From: Scatosoma sp045124465
GTDB lineage: Bacteria; Bacillota; Clostridia; Christensenellales; Borkfalkiaceae
Direction of reading: 5' to 3'
Length of the DNA stretch: 55,260 bases
Assembly: GCA_045124465.1 (NCBI GenBank)
Contig: JBGVLV010000017.1
Span: 1-55,260, forward strand
In this document: in pieces, positions 1 to 7,981 of the stretch
How positions within the stretch are numbered: position 1 is the first letter of the stretch
Layout of the letters: each line of letters begins with the position of its first letter
Position numbers and translations under genes: made by a program
Notes under the pieces: generated by a model
Databases searched by the model: none
Told to the model about the DNA's origin: nothing
The model's input: only the letters and a program-made list of their open reading frames with translations

Positions 1-406
1 AATGCACGACGGCGGATAAAATATTTTCATCAGTGCCGTGATATCCGATTTGACGTAAAACAAATTGATAACTTCTATTGAAAAAGTCAATTAATTTTTG
101 CGGTGGCGGTTGACCTTGAACGTAGCCGAGCCTTTCAAAGAACGATTTATCCGACGTGATAATCATACCTTCAAAGGCAACGGATTTTTTCGTTTCCTTA
201 AATGTGGCGTTGGTTGTTTCGACGATAGACTTCCATTGTTGAGATAATCCTCCGTCCGATTTTTTGTAATAGTAGTTGAGAGGTGTTCTTATATCGTCGA
301 TATCTTCGTTGCGGTGATGACGGCTTGTCCGTTCCGTTTCACTACCGATTTTTCCGAGCGAACCTTTGCTAAATTTTTCTACTCTAATGACTTGATAACT
401 TATAAT
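1..406 (-). CDS. MobV-type relaxase (plasmid recombination enzyme), N-terminal part, runs off the left edge
   Basis: The open frame runs without a stop from about 406 down to base 1, giving about 134 residues. It resembles the N-terminus of Mob/Pre (MobV) relaxases, which nick the transferred strand at oriT. Visible signs are an opening like S-Y-Q-V-I-R-V-E-K, a H-H-R-N-E-D-I segment matching the conserved HNxR-type motif, the block I-I-T-S-D-K-S-F-F-E-R-L, and at the window edge E-N-I-L-S-A-V-V-H, which in the family directly precedes the metal-binding histidines. There is no ATG, GTG or TTG near the start. A perfect AGGAGG (412-417) sits in front of ATT (404-406) and ATA (401-403), and an in-frame stop lies just upstream. 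ATA at 403 aligns with the usual family start. Either a non-canonical start is used or the gene lost its ATG. The family call is secure; expression is uncertain. Confidence 0.75.
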   Translation of the reverse strand, partial: MISYQVIRVEKFSKGSLGKIGSETERTSRHHRNEDIDDIRTPLNYYYKKSDGGLSQQWKSIVETTNATFKETKKSVAFEGMIITSDKSFFERLGYVQGQPPPQKLIDFFNRSYQFVLRQIGYHGTDENILSAVVH

Positions 407-419
407 GTTTTCCTCCTAA

Positions 420-622
420 AAATTTAATTTCATCGCATACATGGGTGGGGTTGTTTGGATTTGAATATATCCATATCTCACTAAGATACAACGCGATGCT
501 TATGTATCCCGTTCGCCCTTGCAGGGAGCTTTTTCGGCTGATTTTAAGACTGCCGATTTGTCTTTGATTAAGTCATTGGTCTATACCTCCTTGTCTAAAT
601 TAAGGGCAAAAGAACGTGGAAA
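420..622. other. Intergenic region upstream of the relaxase, possible oriT
   Basis: No convincing gene. An inverted repeat CATCGC (431-436) / GCGATG (493-498) encloses a smaller GGAT...ATCC pair, all just upstream of the relaxase start. MobV elements often carry oriT in this position, but I see no recognised nick sequence, so this is only a candidate. A 61-codon TTG-start frame at 519-704 is not supported. Confidence 0.2.
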
Positions 623-647
623 AACCGAGCCTAAAATAGACTCGGTT
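623..647 (-). terminator. Rho-independent terminator of the HTH gene
   Basis: Read on the minus strand, AACCGAG and CTCGGTT form a 7-bp stem around an 11-nt loop, followed by TTTTTCC. It lies about 75 bases after the stop of the gene at 724-1701. A near-identical stem follows the lipoprotein gene at 3968-4000. Confidence 0.6.
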
Positions 648-723
648 GAAATCGAATATTTAGTTGTCCCTATATATAAGACAGGAAAATGCCTAAATTA
701 TTAGTAGTTTTGAAAAAATATTT

Positions 724-1701
724 TTAACTTTTTTCTCGTCGGTATTTTTGTAAGCGATTTAATCGTTCTTGGTGGTACTTTTCTTGCGACGATTTCAAGG
801 CTTCGTCAACGGGAATATTTTTTCGTTTTGCTTGCCGTATTGCTTCCTTTTGAAAACAGGTGAGAAACTTTCTCTTGACGGTTTTATATATCCGTTGTCG
901 GCGTTCCGCTTTTGTAAAAAGTCTTGCAAATACGCCTTGCGCCGTTAAAGTTAAATTCCCATAACGGGATTGAAAGTTTGTCCAACATTGTGGAGTAGTG
1001 GATAGACGATAAATTTCTATATCTTCCTTTTGGGTATCATAGCCGACGATAAGCGCGTAGAAAATATTGCGGATAAATTCTCGTTCGGTATAAAACCAAT
1101 CCAAGCAAAAGAACAAATCTTCTTTATGTAATTGCGCCGTGAGATAATCCATGATCACGTCGTAGTATTGCTCGCATTTGCCCGTGTGGACAAAATCTCG
1201 CCATAACTTTTCCGCATACTGCTCTGCGCCCGTGCGTTCGCCGTCGTTAATATTATCTTCTTCAAATACATTCGATATTTTTGCTAAAACTTGTGAAACG
1301 TAGCCTTGCGTTTTTCCGATTGTTTTCGCAATTTCGCTTTGCGTAAATTTCTCTTGCGCCATTTTGACGATAACGGAATATTCGTCTGGATAGCCTTTCA
1401 AAATATTCTCTCTATCCATACGTTCGCAAATGCTATCTTCCAAAGTGTACGTGCTTTCGTCCACGACGTATTCCCAAACGTCCGTATCGTCATAGGCAGA
1501 CAATTCTCCGCGCCGACGATATTCTCGGTGGTCGTCGTTATATTCACGCTTATCAAGTTCAAAAAGTTCACGCCGTAGTTCTTTCGATACTTTCACGATT
1601 TCAACGCCGTCGCATTTTGGATAGCGGTATAAACATTGTCCGTCGGGCAATATATGAAATTTCTTCCCGTTGTGCAAGTACGGTAAATAGCCTTTATCCA
1701 T
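724..1701 (-). CDS. HTH-domain protein of unknown function (mobile-element gene)
   Basis: 325 residues. The middle (about residues 106-143) reads as a helix-turn-helix with spacing typical of sigma-region-4 or ParB-type HTHs: K-F-T-Q-S-E-I-A-K-T-I-G-K-T followed by Q-G-Y-V-S-Q-V-L. The N-terminal 100 residues are acidic and Tyr/Arg-rich. The C-terminal half is mixed helical with a strongly basic end (K-R-K-F-L-T... to K-Y-R-R-E-K-S). Start at 1701 is supported by AGGAG nine bases upstream. Palindromic AT-rich sequences in its promoter region (CATATTAAATATG at 1732-1744) could be its own operator. It sits between the relaxase and a surface lipoprotein inside the left element, so a role in element gene control is plausible. 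I do not recognise the family. Confidence 0.7.
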   Translation of the reverse strand: MDKGYLPYLHNGKKFHILPDGQCLYRYPKCDGVEIVKVSKELRRELFELDKREYNDDHREYRRRGELSAYDDTDVWEYVVDESTYTLEDSICERMDRENILKGYPDEYSVIVKMAQEKFTQSEIAKTIGKTQGYVSQVLAKISNVFEEDNINDGERTGAEQYAEKLWRDFVHTGKCEQYYDVIMDYLTAQLHKEDLFFCLDWFYTEREFIRNIFYALIVGYDTQKEDIEIYRLSTTPQCWTNFQSRYGNLTLTAQGVFARLFTKAERRQRIYKTVKRKFLTCFQKEAIRQAKRKNIPVDEALKSSQEKYHQERLNRLQKYRREKS

Positions 1702-1731
1702 AGCATAATACTCCTATGGTAGAAATTATAA

Positions 1732-1744
1732 CATATTAAATATG
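1732..1744. promoter_or_regulatory. Palindromic operator candidate in the divergent promoter region
   Basis: CATATTAAATATG is a perfect 13-nt palindrome 31-43 bases upstream of the HTH gene start. A related ATATGAATTTTAATATG sequence lies about 30-60 bases further on. The position between the divergent HTH and lipoprotein genes fits a repressor site, but which protein binds is inference. Confidence 0.4.
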
Positions 1745-1801
1745 ACAAACTCCGTCAAGTTTCAGAAAAAATATGAATTTTAATATGAAATATTAAAACC
1801 C

Positions 1802-1830
1802 TTGACCGAAAAGGTAAAATATGCTAAAAT
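1802..1830 (+). promoter_or_regulatory. Sigma-A promoter for the lipoprotein leader
   Basis: TTGACC (1802-1807), a 17-nt spacer, then TAAAAT (1825-1830). The predicted transcript start near 1837 leaves a leader of about 215 nt before the lipoprotein gene. Confidence 0.7.
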
Positions 1831-1836
1831 AATACT

Positions 1837-2051
1837 ACCACATTATTCTTCGAATGTATCATGACAATTTTGATATGGGGATATTGTGCCCTATTGAGAA
1901 CCATCCTCCATATTGGTAACAATATGAGTTTCGCAACAATAATCGTTCTCAAAAAATGATTGTTCAAAAATAGTGTGGTAGCTATGCGGAATAAGTATAT
2001 TACGGGGGCTGTTCTCATGAAGGACAACGCTTCTTTAAACGGAGATGTATT
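1837..2051 (+). ncRNA. Structured 5' leader with two alternative stems
   Basis: TTGAGAAC (1894-1901) can pair with GTTCTCAA (1945-1952), enclosing a smaller CATATTG-gtaa-CAATATG hairpin (1909-1926). The same strand can instead pair with GTTCTCA at 2011-2017, close to the ribosome binding site GGAG (2041). Tiny frames are also present, for example 1984-2055 (23 codons, stop overlapping the next start) and 1854-1919. A regulatory leader or attenuator is inferred. It matches no riboswitch class I recognise. Confidence 0.35.
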
Positions 2052-3917
2052 ATGAAAAGAAAAACATGGATATCCTTTCTAATAGGATTGCTTATTTGCC
2101 TAATAAGTGTATTGTTTGTCGGTTGTGACGAAGAAACAAACTCCAACAATGGAATCACTTTTAACACTTTGACGGTAGAAGAAACCACCGTGTATGGAAC
2201 GGTGGCTAATAGCGTGGAATCCTTTTCGTTTATTGATGAAATAAACGCTAACGGTAAAACGAAATTTGTTGTTTCTTTGGATATTTATGGATTGGAACAA
2301 ATTCCGACAAAAACACTTCCCCTTGAAGTTGGGAATAATACGGTTTATATTACCGAAATGCTAGATGACGAACCTATTAATGTTTTTACCGTAACACTTC
2401 GCCGTCGCCCAATGTATACAGTAAACTTTAATACAAGTGGCGGTACAAGAGTAGAAAGTCAAATGGTAGAAGAAGGTTTCTTTGCCTCTAAACCCGATGA
2501 AACCATAACGAGAATAGGCTATACTTTTACGGATTGGAATTATGACTTTACAACGCCCATCACAGGTGATATGACGATTAATGCAGGTTGGATGGGAAAT
2601 AGTGATACGCCGTATAAAGTGGAATATTATTTTCAAAATCTTGAAAATGACGGATATACCTTGCAAGAAGAGCAAACGGAATATTTTACGGGCACGACGG
2701 GTACAATAGCGATTGCGGATATTAAAGAGTTTACACATTTTACCCCTGAGCGGGAAAGTGTTACAAGCATCATTAACGGTGATGGTAAGTCGGTATTAAA
2801 AGTATATTATACTCGCAATAAATATACTGTTACATTTGATGGTAATGGTGGTACACTTGTCGGTGTTTTTGGCGGTGATCGCATAAGTCGAACCGTGAAA
2901 TACGGCGGAACGGCGCTTGCACCTACGTTTGTACTGACGGGCTATACATTGAACGGTTGGGACAAATCTTTTACTAATGTAAGCGAAAATGTTACAAGTA
3001 AGGCGCAATGGAAGATTAATCAATATACCCTTACCATTGTTTACGGCAATGGACAAGACAATAAACTTATTACACAAGATTATAATACAGAGATTGAAAC
3101 GATTGTGAGTCCATATAAAGAAAGTTGGGAATTTATTGGTTGGGATACGCAACTTCCGACGATTATGCCGGCGGAAAATAGAACAATTACGGCGAAGTGG
3201 AAAAGTGTTTGTATTAGATCTGGAAATACAATCACAGGGTTGAGTGATTATGGAAAACAAAATTGTACTAAATTAGAAATTCCGTCCAGCATCGATGGGG
3301 TGAAAATTACTTCTATTAGCAATTCTGCTTTTGAGAATTGTTCTAATTTGATAAAGGTAACGATACCCGATAGTGTAACGCGTATTGGTTGGTCTGCATT
3401 TCGTGAGTGCAGTGGCTTGACGGAAATAACTTTGCCTTTTTTAGGTGAGCGTAATGACGTAGCAAATGCTAATGGTTATTCTGGTCATCTTGGTTATATT
3501 TTTGGTGCAAGTGACTATTTCGATAAGCATGAGCATGTGCCAATATCATTAAAGAAAGTGACGATAACATGTGCAACAAATATTTGTCGTTTTGCATTCG
3601 AAGATTGCAGTGGCTTAACAAGTATAACGATACCAAGTAGTGTAACAAGTATAGGGCACTCTGCATTCTCTGGTTGTAGTGGTTTAATAAGTATAACAAT
3701 ACCTGAAAGCGTAACGAGCATCGGTAGCTATGCGTTCGATGGGTGCAGTGGTTTAGCGAGCGTAACGTTTAGTGATACTTCCACTTGGTATAGAACTAAT
3801 GATCCTACAAATTGGGAAAATAAGACGGGTGGAACAATCACGGATGTAACAAGCTCGTCTACAAACGCCACGTATTTTAAGTCAACTTACGATTACTATT
3901 ATTGGTATAAATTATAA
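2052..3917 (+). CDS. Surface lipoprotein with InlB-type and BspA-type repeats
   Basis: 621 residues. Residues 1-25 form a lipoprotein signal: K-R-K, a hydrophobic stretch, then L-F-V-G-C with Cys25 as the likely lipidated residue. Residues of about 125-390 hold several Listeria-Bacteroides/InlB-B type beta repeats (Y-T-V-x-F-x-x-x-G-G-T start, G-Y-T-x-x-x-W end). From about 400 to 585 there are BspA-type leucine-rich repeats built on C-S-x-L-x-x-I-T-I-P-x-S-V-T-x-I-G-x-x-A-F. Proteins of this build are cell-surface adhesin-like proteins; the ligand cannot be told. The start has GGAG seven bases upstream. It stands alone with its own promoter, a structured leader and a terminator at 3968-4000, inside the AT-rich left element, so it is likely cargo. 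Confidence 0.85.
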   Translation: MKRKTWISFLIGLLICLISVLFVGCDEETNSNNGITFNTLTVEETTVYGTVANSVESFSFIDEINANGKTKFVVSLDIYGLEQIPTKTLPLEVGNNTVYITEMLDDEPINVFTVTLRRRPMYTVNFNTSGGTRVESQMVEEGFFASKPDETITRIGYTFTDWNYDFTTPITGDMTINAGWMGNSDTPYKVEYYFQNLENDGYTLQEEQTEYFTGTTGTIAIADIKEFTHFTPERESVTSIINGDGKSVLKVYYTRNKYTVTFDGNGGTLVGVFGGDRISRTVKYGGTALAPTFVLTGYTLNGWDKSFTNVSENVTSKAQWKINQYTLTIVYGNGQDNKLITQDYNTEIETIVSPYKESWEFIGWDTQLPTIMPAENRTITAKWKSVCIRSGNTITGLSDYGKQNCTKLEIPSSIDGVKITSISNSAFENCSNLIKVTIPDSVTRIGWSAFRECSGLTEITLPFLGERNDVANANGYSGHLGYIFGASDYFDKHEHVPISLKKVTITCATNICRFAFEDCSGLTSITIPSSVTSIGHSAFSGCSGLISITIPESVTSIGSYAFDGCSGLASVTFSDTSTWYRTNDPTNWENKTGGTITDVTSSSTNATYFKSTYDYYYWYKL

Positions 3918-3967
3918 TACAAAAACATTAAATAGATATGTTTATGTAGATAATACATAAATGTTTT

Positions 3968-4000
3968 ATAAAACCGAGTTTTTTATAGGCTCGGTTTTAT
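3968..4000 (+). terminator. Rho-independent terminator of the lipoprotein gene
   Basis: ATAAAACCGAG and CTCGGTTTTAT form an 11-bp stem with an 11-nt loop. The stem is shared with the terminator at 623-647. Confidence 0.8.
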
Positions 4001-4027
4001 TATATCTAAATAAAATGTTAAAAATTG

Positions 4028-4056
4028 TTGACTTAATTAAAATAAAATGTTATAAT
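4028..4056 (+). promoter_or_regulatory. Sigma-A promoter of the AAA ATPase gene
   Basis: TTGACT (4028-4033), 17-nt spacer, TATAAT (4051-4056); the start codon follows 24 bases later with GAGGTGG as ribosome binding site. Confidence 0.8.
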
Positions 4057-4079
4057 TCTATTTAAAAAGAGGTGGAATT

Positions 4080-5432
4080 ATGTTAAAAAGAGATTTTGAA
4101 GAGAAGTTATTAACTTGGAAAAACAATCCGCATAAGAAAGCGTTTTGTGTTTTCGGGGCAAGACAAATCGGCAAAACCACGACCGTGAGAGAGTTCGCAA
4201 AACGGCATTACGAGCATTTTTGCGAAATCAATTTCTTTGAAACGCCCAAGGCAAAAGAGATTTTCGACGGTGATTTGGACGCGGACACCATTATTATGGG
4301 CATTTCTGCGTTCACGAAGATGAAATTAGAGCCGAAAAAGACGCTCATTTTTTTGGACGAAATTCAAAAATGTCCCAACGCGCGTTGCGCGATTAAGTTT
4401 CTCGTGGAAGACGGGCGGTTTGATTATATCGAATCGGGTTCGCTTTTGGGCGTGAACGTGGAAGATATTCCATCTCTCCCTGTCGGGTTTGAAGAAGAAC
4501 GCAATATGTACCCTATGTCGTTTCGTGAGTTTGCTTCGGCAAATGGTATTCAAGAAGAAACGTTTGCATATTTAGAAGATTGTTTCAACAACGTAAAACC
4601 TGTTTCCGACGTTATTCATACGACGATGCAAAAGCTGTTCTATGCGTATTTGGTAGTGGGCGGTATGCCCGAAGCGGTGCAGGTATTTTTAGATACGCAC
4701 GATATCGCGCGCGTAATCGAATATCAAAATTCTATTTTAAGCAAATACCGTCAAGATATTTCGCAGTACGCGCCCAAGACGGATAAAGTAAAAATCAAGG
4801 CGATTTTTGACAGTATACCCGCACAGTTGGCGCAAAAAAACCGACGTTTTATGGTGAACAGTGTGGATAAAAACGCTCGACTTTTGCGGTATCAAGACAG
4901 TTTTAATTGGCTTGTAGATGCAGGCGTGGCGTTGCCTTGTTATAACACGAGCGCACCGATTATGCCACTTGCATTGAACGAAAAACGTAGCCTTTTCAAA
5001 TTGTTCTCAAACGACGTGGGATTGCTTTGCGCGGCGTCGATGAGCGATATTCAATTCGACCTTTTGCAGGGCGACGTTTCGGTGAATTTAGGGAGCATTC
5101 TTGAAAACGCGATTGCACAAGAATTGCAGTGCAACGGCTTTGAACTTCGTTATTACGACAGCAATAAATTAGGAGAGGTGGATTTTGTTATCAAAATGGG
5201 CAATCAAGTTGTCGTAGTGGAAGCGAAATCGGGCAACGATTATATGGAACATACCGCACTCAACAATGTTTTGAAAGTAAGTGATTGGGATATCGACAAA
5301 GCGTTCGTATTATGCAAAGGAAATGTCGAGCAAAAAGAAAAAATCACATACCTGCCTTGGTATATGATGATGTTTATCAAGCAACCTAAAATAGATAAAA
5401 TGATATACGAAATCGAAGTAAATAACGTATAA
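4080..5432 (+). CDS. AAA-family ATPase with DUF4143 C-terminal domain
   Basis: 450 residues. The N-terminal ATPase domain has Walker A G26-A-R-Q-I-G-K-T, a Walker B region L-I-F-L-D-E-I-Q, and the E-S-G-S-L-L sensor-like stretch typical of the AAA_14/DUF4143 group. The C-terminal part carries a degenerate PD-(D/E)xK-like core: G-E-V-D-F-V, then V-V-V-E-A-K-S-G. Such ATPases are very common in anaerobe genomes as single genes; their cellular role is unknown, and links to toxin-antitoxin-like or defence functions are only proposals. It has its own promoter and lies just inside the right end of the left integrated element, so it may be cargo. No signal peptide or membrane segment is evident. Confidence 0.85.
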   Translation: MLKRDFEEKLLTWKNNPHKKAFCVFGARQIGKTTTVREFAKRHYEHFCEINFFETPKAKEIFDGDLDADTIIMGISAFTKMKLEPKKTLIFLDEIQKCPNARCAIKFLVEDGRFDYIESGSLLGVNVEDIPSLPVGFEEERNMYPMSFREFASANGIQEETFAYLEDCFNNVKPVSDVIHTTMQKLFYAYLVVGGMPEAVQVFLDTHDIARVIEYQNSILSKYRQDISQYAPKTDKVKIKAIFDSIPAQLAQKNRRFMVNSVDKNARLLRYQDSFNWLVDAGVALPCYNTSAPIMPLALNEKRSLFKLFSNDVGLLCAASMSDIQFDLLQGDVSVNLGSILENAIAQELQCNGFELRYYDSNKLGEVDFVIKMGNQVVVVEAKSGNDYMEHTALNNVLKVSDWDIDKAFVLCKGNVEQKEKITYLPWYMMMFIKQPKIDKMIYEIEVNNV

Positions 5433-5507
5433 AATTATTGGCGTGTTTTTGGCGAGCAAGTGGCTAAATCCCTTATAAATAAAGGCTTTCAGCGAAGTGG
5501 AAACTGC

Positions 5508-5530
5508 TTCAATTCCTGTCGACCGCACCA
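5508..5530 (+). other. tRNA-Leu 3'-end fragment (attachment-site scar)
   Basis: The 23 bases from the T-loop to CCA match what a bacterial tRNA-Leu 3' end should be: T-loop TTCAATT, T-stem 3' strand CCTGT, acceptor strand CGACCGC, discriminator A, CCA. The T-stem 5' strand (expected ACAGG) is replaced by unrelated sequence and there is no tRNA body upstream. A terminator follows seven bases later, as after a normal tRNA gene. This is the pattern left by site-specific integration into the 3' end of a tRNA gene; the rebuilt tRNA would lie left of the window. Confidence 0.7.
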
Positions 5531-5536
5531 GCGTAA

Positions 5537-5577
5537 GGCATTTATGCAAGAAAAGTTGCATAAATGCCGTTTTTTTG
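5537..5577 (+). terminator. Strong rho-independent terminator (original tRNA-Leu terminator)
   Basis: GGCATTTATGCAA and TTGCATAAATGCC form a perfect 13-bp stem with loop GAAAAG, followed by GTTTTTTT. Confidence 0.85.
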
Positions 5578-5903
5578 TATTTTTGCATAAATTTTCTATG
5601 TAAAATCAGGAATTTTCGCGTTTTCGTCGTACGAAAATGCTTTGCCACCATCTCCATATTTGCCGTTAGGCTTTTTTGAATATCGTCCAAATATGCCAGA
5701 ACACTTAAAAAAATACGAAAGAACAATCACAAAAAAGACAAATAAAAAAGAGAGAAGCAGTTCCGTCCTTTCGACTATACTCTACAATGTAGAGCCAAAG
5801 CAACTCTCTTGTAGAATAGTATAAACCATAAAAAAGGATAAGTCAATAAAAAATGCTGAAATTTTTGCAAATTTCAGAAAAATTGTTGAGAATTGAATAC
5901 TTG
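5578..5903. other. Gene-free junction region with a structured segment
   Basis: No credible coding frame. A palindrome CTCTACA-A-TGTAGAG lies at 5780-5794. It is nested inside a longer imperfect inverted repeat that begins TATACT (5776) and ends AGTATA (5823). This could be an operator or an RNA hairpin; nothing ties it to a gene. Confidence 0.3.
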
Positions 5904-5938
5904 TTCGGCGTAATGTTTTATTAACGCCGAATTTTTTT
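5904..5938 (+). terminator. Terminator-like hairpin upstream of the glycyl radical enzyme
   Basis: TTCGGCGT and ACGCCGAA form an 8-bp stem around a 12-nt loop, followed by seven T. There is no gene directly upstream on the plus strand, so it could instead act as an attenuator for the gene starting at 5990. Confidence 0.5.
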
Positions 5939-5989
5939 GCGTTTTTTTATTTTAACGCCAAATAATAACGGAAAAATTCGGGCGCGGTT

Positions 5990-7981
5990 ATGGAAAAATA
6001 TTTAAAGATTAAAGAGTTTTTTTTGAATAAAGAACATCGTAAGCTGAGGCGGAAATTAAATATAGACGTCGCGCGGGAATACGAGGCGCTTGATCTACCG
6101 TGCCGGGAAAGAATTACGCGGCGGTTCGAATATTTATGCGAGCAAGAAACGCCCGTGGTTTTTGACGGCGAGAAAATAGCGTTTTTACGTACGGTAGAAG
6201 ACCGACCGCCTATTTATACGGACGAAGAAATGAGTCGGATAAAAGAAAAACATTTTATCCACGAATCGGGGTTTATGTCCAACGTTACGCCCGATTACGC
6301 CAAAGTTCTTTCTTGCGGGCTTTTGGCGTTGAAAGAAGGCGCGGACGAGTATACTTGCCGCGAAATAGACGCCATTATAAAGCTTTCGGAAAGATACAAA
6401 GAGGCGGCGGTCAAAGCGGGGAATGTTTGGGTGGAAAAAACGCTTGAACAAGTACCTGCCTACCCCGCAAAAACGTTTGCGCAAGCATTACAGTTTTTCA
6501 GGATCGCCCACTATTCCTTGTGGCTAGAAGGGGTCTACCACGTTACCGTAGGCGGTTTTGACCGTTATATGTACCCCTATTTCAAAAACGATATAGAAAA
6601 CGGGGTTCTGACGGAAGAGGAGGCGTACGCGTTATTAGAAGAATTTTTTCTTTCTTTCAATAAAGACAGCGATCTCTATCCGGGCGTTCAGCAGGGCGAT
6701 AACGGGCAAAGTATGGTCCTTGGCGGGGTAGACGAGAACGGAGAATATATTTTTAACCGATTATCCGAGCTTTGTCTGAAAGCCGGCGGCGAACTTATGC
6801 TTATCGACCCCAAGATTAACGTGCGGGTGAATAAGGATACGCCGTTGAGGGTCTATCAATTGGGAACGGAACTTACGGCAAAAGGCTTGGGATTTCCGCA
6901 ATATACGAACGACGATATTGTTCTGCCCGCTCTTGAAAGATTAGGCTATGAGAAAAAAGACGCGGTAAATTATACGATGGCGGCTTGTTGGGAAGTGATC
7001 GTTCCGGGCGTGGGAACGGACGTCGCGAATATCGGCGCGCTTTCTTTTGTAAAGGTCATCGATCATTGTTTGCATAACGATCTCGAACGCTGCGACGATA
7101 TGGAGCAGTTTTTAGCCGCCGTGAAAAAGGAGATAGCAAGGCAAACGGACGGCATTGCCGAGAATATAAAAAATTTATTGTTTTTCGATTCTCCGCTTTT
7201 AGACGTTTATATGGATATGCCTGTTACAAACGGCGGGAAATATAATAATTTCGGGATCCACGGGGTAGGGGTTACGAATGCGGCGGATTGTCTGGTTGCG
7301 ATCAAGCGGTATGTTTTCGACGAAAAAAGCATAACCAAACGAAAGCTTATCGAGGCGGTGGATAACGATTTTAACGGCTATGCGGAGCTGTTGCATAAAT
7401 TGAGATACGAAACGCCGAAAGTAGGTCAAAACGACGAGGTCGCCGACGGGTTTTTAGTGGAACTAATCGACGCGTTTTCCGACAGCCTCGACGGAAAAAC
7501 AAACTGCCGCGGCGGAAAGTTCCGTGCGGGAACGGGTTCGGCGATGTATTATTTGTGGCACGCAAACGAAATAGGCGCATCTCCCGACGGGAGAAGGAAA
7601 GGAGAGCCTTTGGGCGCAAACTTTTCCGTATCGCTTTTCGCTTTGACGAACGGTCCGTTTTCGGTCGTAGAATCTTTGACCAAGCCGAATTTCACGAAAG
7701 CAATGAACGGCGGACCGGTTACGCTCGAATTTTCGGCGGATATGTGGAAGGGCGAAGATACGAAAAATAAATTTGCGCGTTTCATTAAAACGTATATAGC
7801 GATGGGCGGTCATCAAATTCAGTTAAATTCGGTAAACCTGCAAACGTTAAAGGACGCAAAGATCCACCCTGAAAAATATGAACGACTTATCGTAAGGATC
7901 TGGGGGTGGAGCGCCTATTTCGTAGAGCTTGACGAAGAATTTCAAGATCACGTGATGGCAAGACGGGAATATTCGGTATGA
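5990..7981 (+). CDS. Glycyl radical enzyme, uncharacterised subgroup
   Basis: 663 residues, shorter than the usual 750-850 of pyruvate formate-lyase and diol-dehydratase-like enzymes. The C-terminal glycyl radical loop is clear: R-I-W-G-W-S-A-Y-F with Gly639 as the radical site, followed by E-L-D-E-E-F-Q-D-H-V. The active-site cysteine is Cys333 in A-A-C-W-E, so the familiar G-C-V-E of dehydratases and eliminases is C-W-E. The glutamate two residues on, a general base in several family members, is kept. The substrate cannot be assigned. The next gene overlaps by four bases and is its radical-SAM activase, so the pair is translationally coupled. No strong Shine-Dalgarno is visible before the ATG. 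Anaerobic metabolism is implied. It lies at the junction next to the tRNA-Leu scar. Confidence 0.9.
   Translation: MEKYLKIKEFFLNKEHRKLRRKLNIDVAREYEALDLPCRERITRRFEYLCEQETPVVFDGEKIAFLRTVEDRPPIYTDEEMSRIKEKHFIHESGFMSNVTPDYAKVLSCGLLALKEGADEYTCREIDAIIKLSERYKEAAVKAGNVWVEKTLEQVPAYPAKTFAQALQFFRIAHYSLWLEGVYHVTVGGFDRYMYPYFKNDIENGVLTEEEAYALLEEFFLSFNKDSDLYPGVQQGDNGQSMVLGGVDENGEYIFNRLSELCLKAGGELMLIDPKINVRVNKDTPLRVYQLGTELTAKGLGFPQYTNDDIVLPALERLGYEKKDAVNYTMAACWEVIVPGVGTDVANIGALSFVKVIDHCLHNDLERCDDMEQFLAAVKKEIARQTDGIAENIKNLLFFDSPLLDVYMDMPVTNGGKYNNFGIHGVGVTNAADCLVAIKRYVFDEKSITKRKLIEAVDNDFNGYAELLHKLRYETPKVGQNDEVADGFLVELIDAFSDSLDGKTNCRGGKFRAGTGSAMYYLWHANEIGASPDGRRKGEPLGANFSVSLFALTNGPFSVVESLTKPNFTKAMNGGPVTLEFSADMWKGEDTKNKFARFIKTYIAMGGHQIQLNSVNLQTLKDAKIHPEKYERLIVRIWGWSAYFVELDEEFQDHVMARREYSV

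Noticed and set aside
519..704. 61-codon TTG-start frame on the plus strand
   Set aside because: No Shine-Dalgarno, no family likeness, and it reads through the terminator stem of the opposite-strand HTH gene.
1824..2027. 67-codon minus-strand frame
   Set aside because: It lies opposite the promoter and structured leader of the lipoprotein gene and has no ribosome binding site.
5310..5726. 138-codon minus-strand frame with a V-R-S-T-G-I-E-A-V stretch
   Set aside because: That stretch is the antisense translation of the tRNA-Leu 3' end, a known source of spurious proteins.
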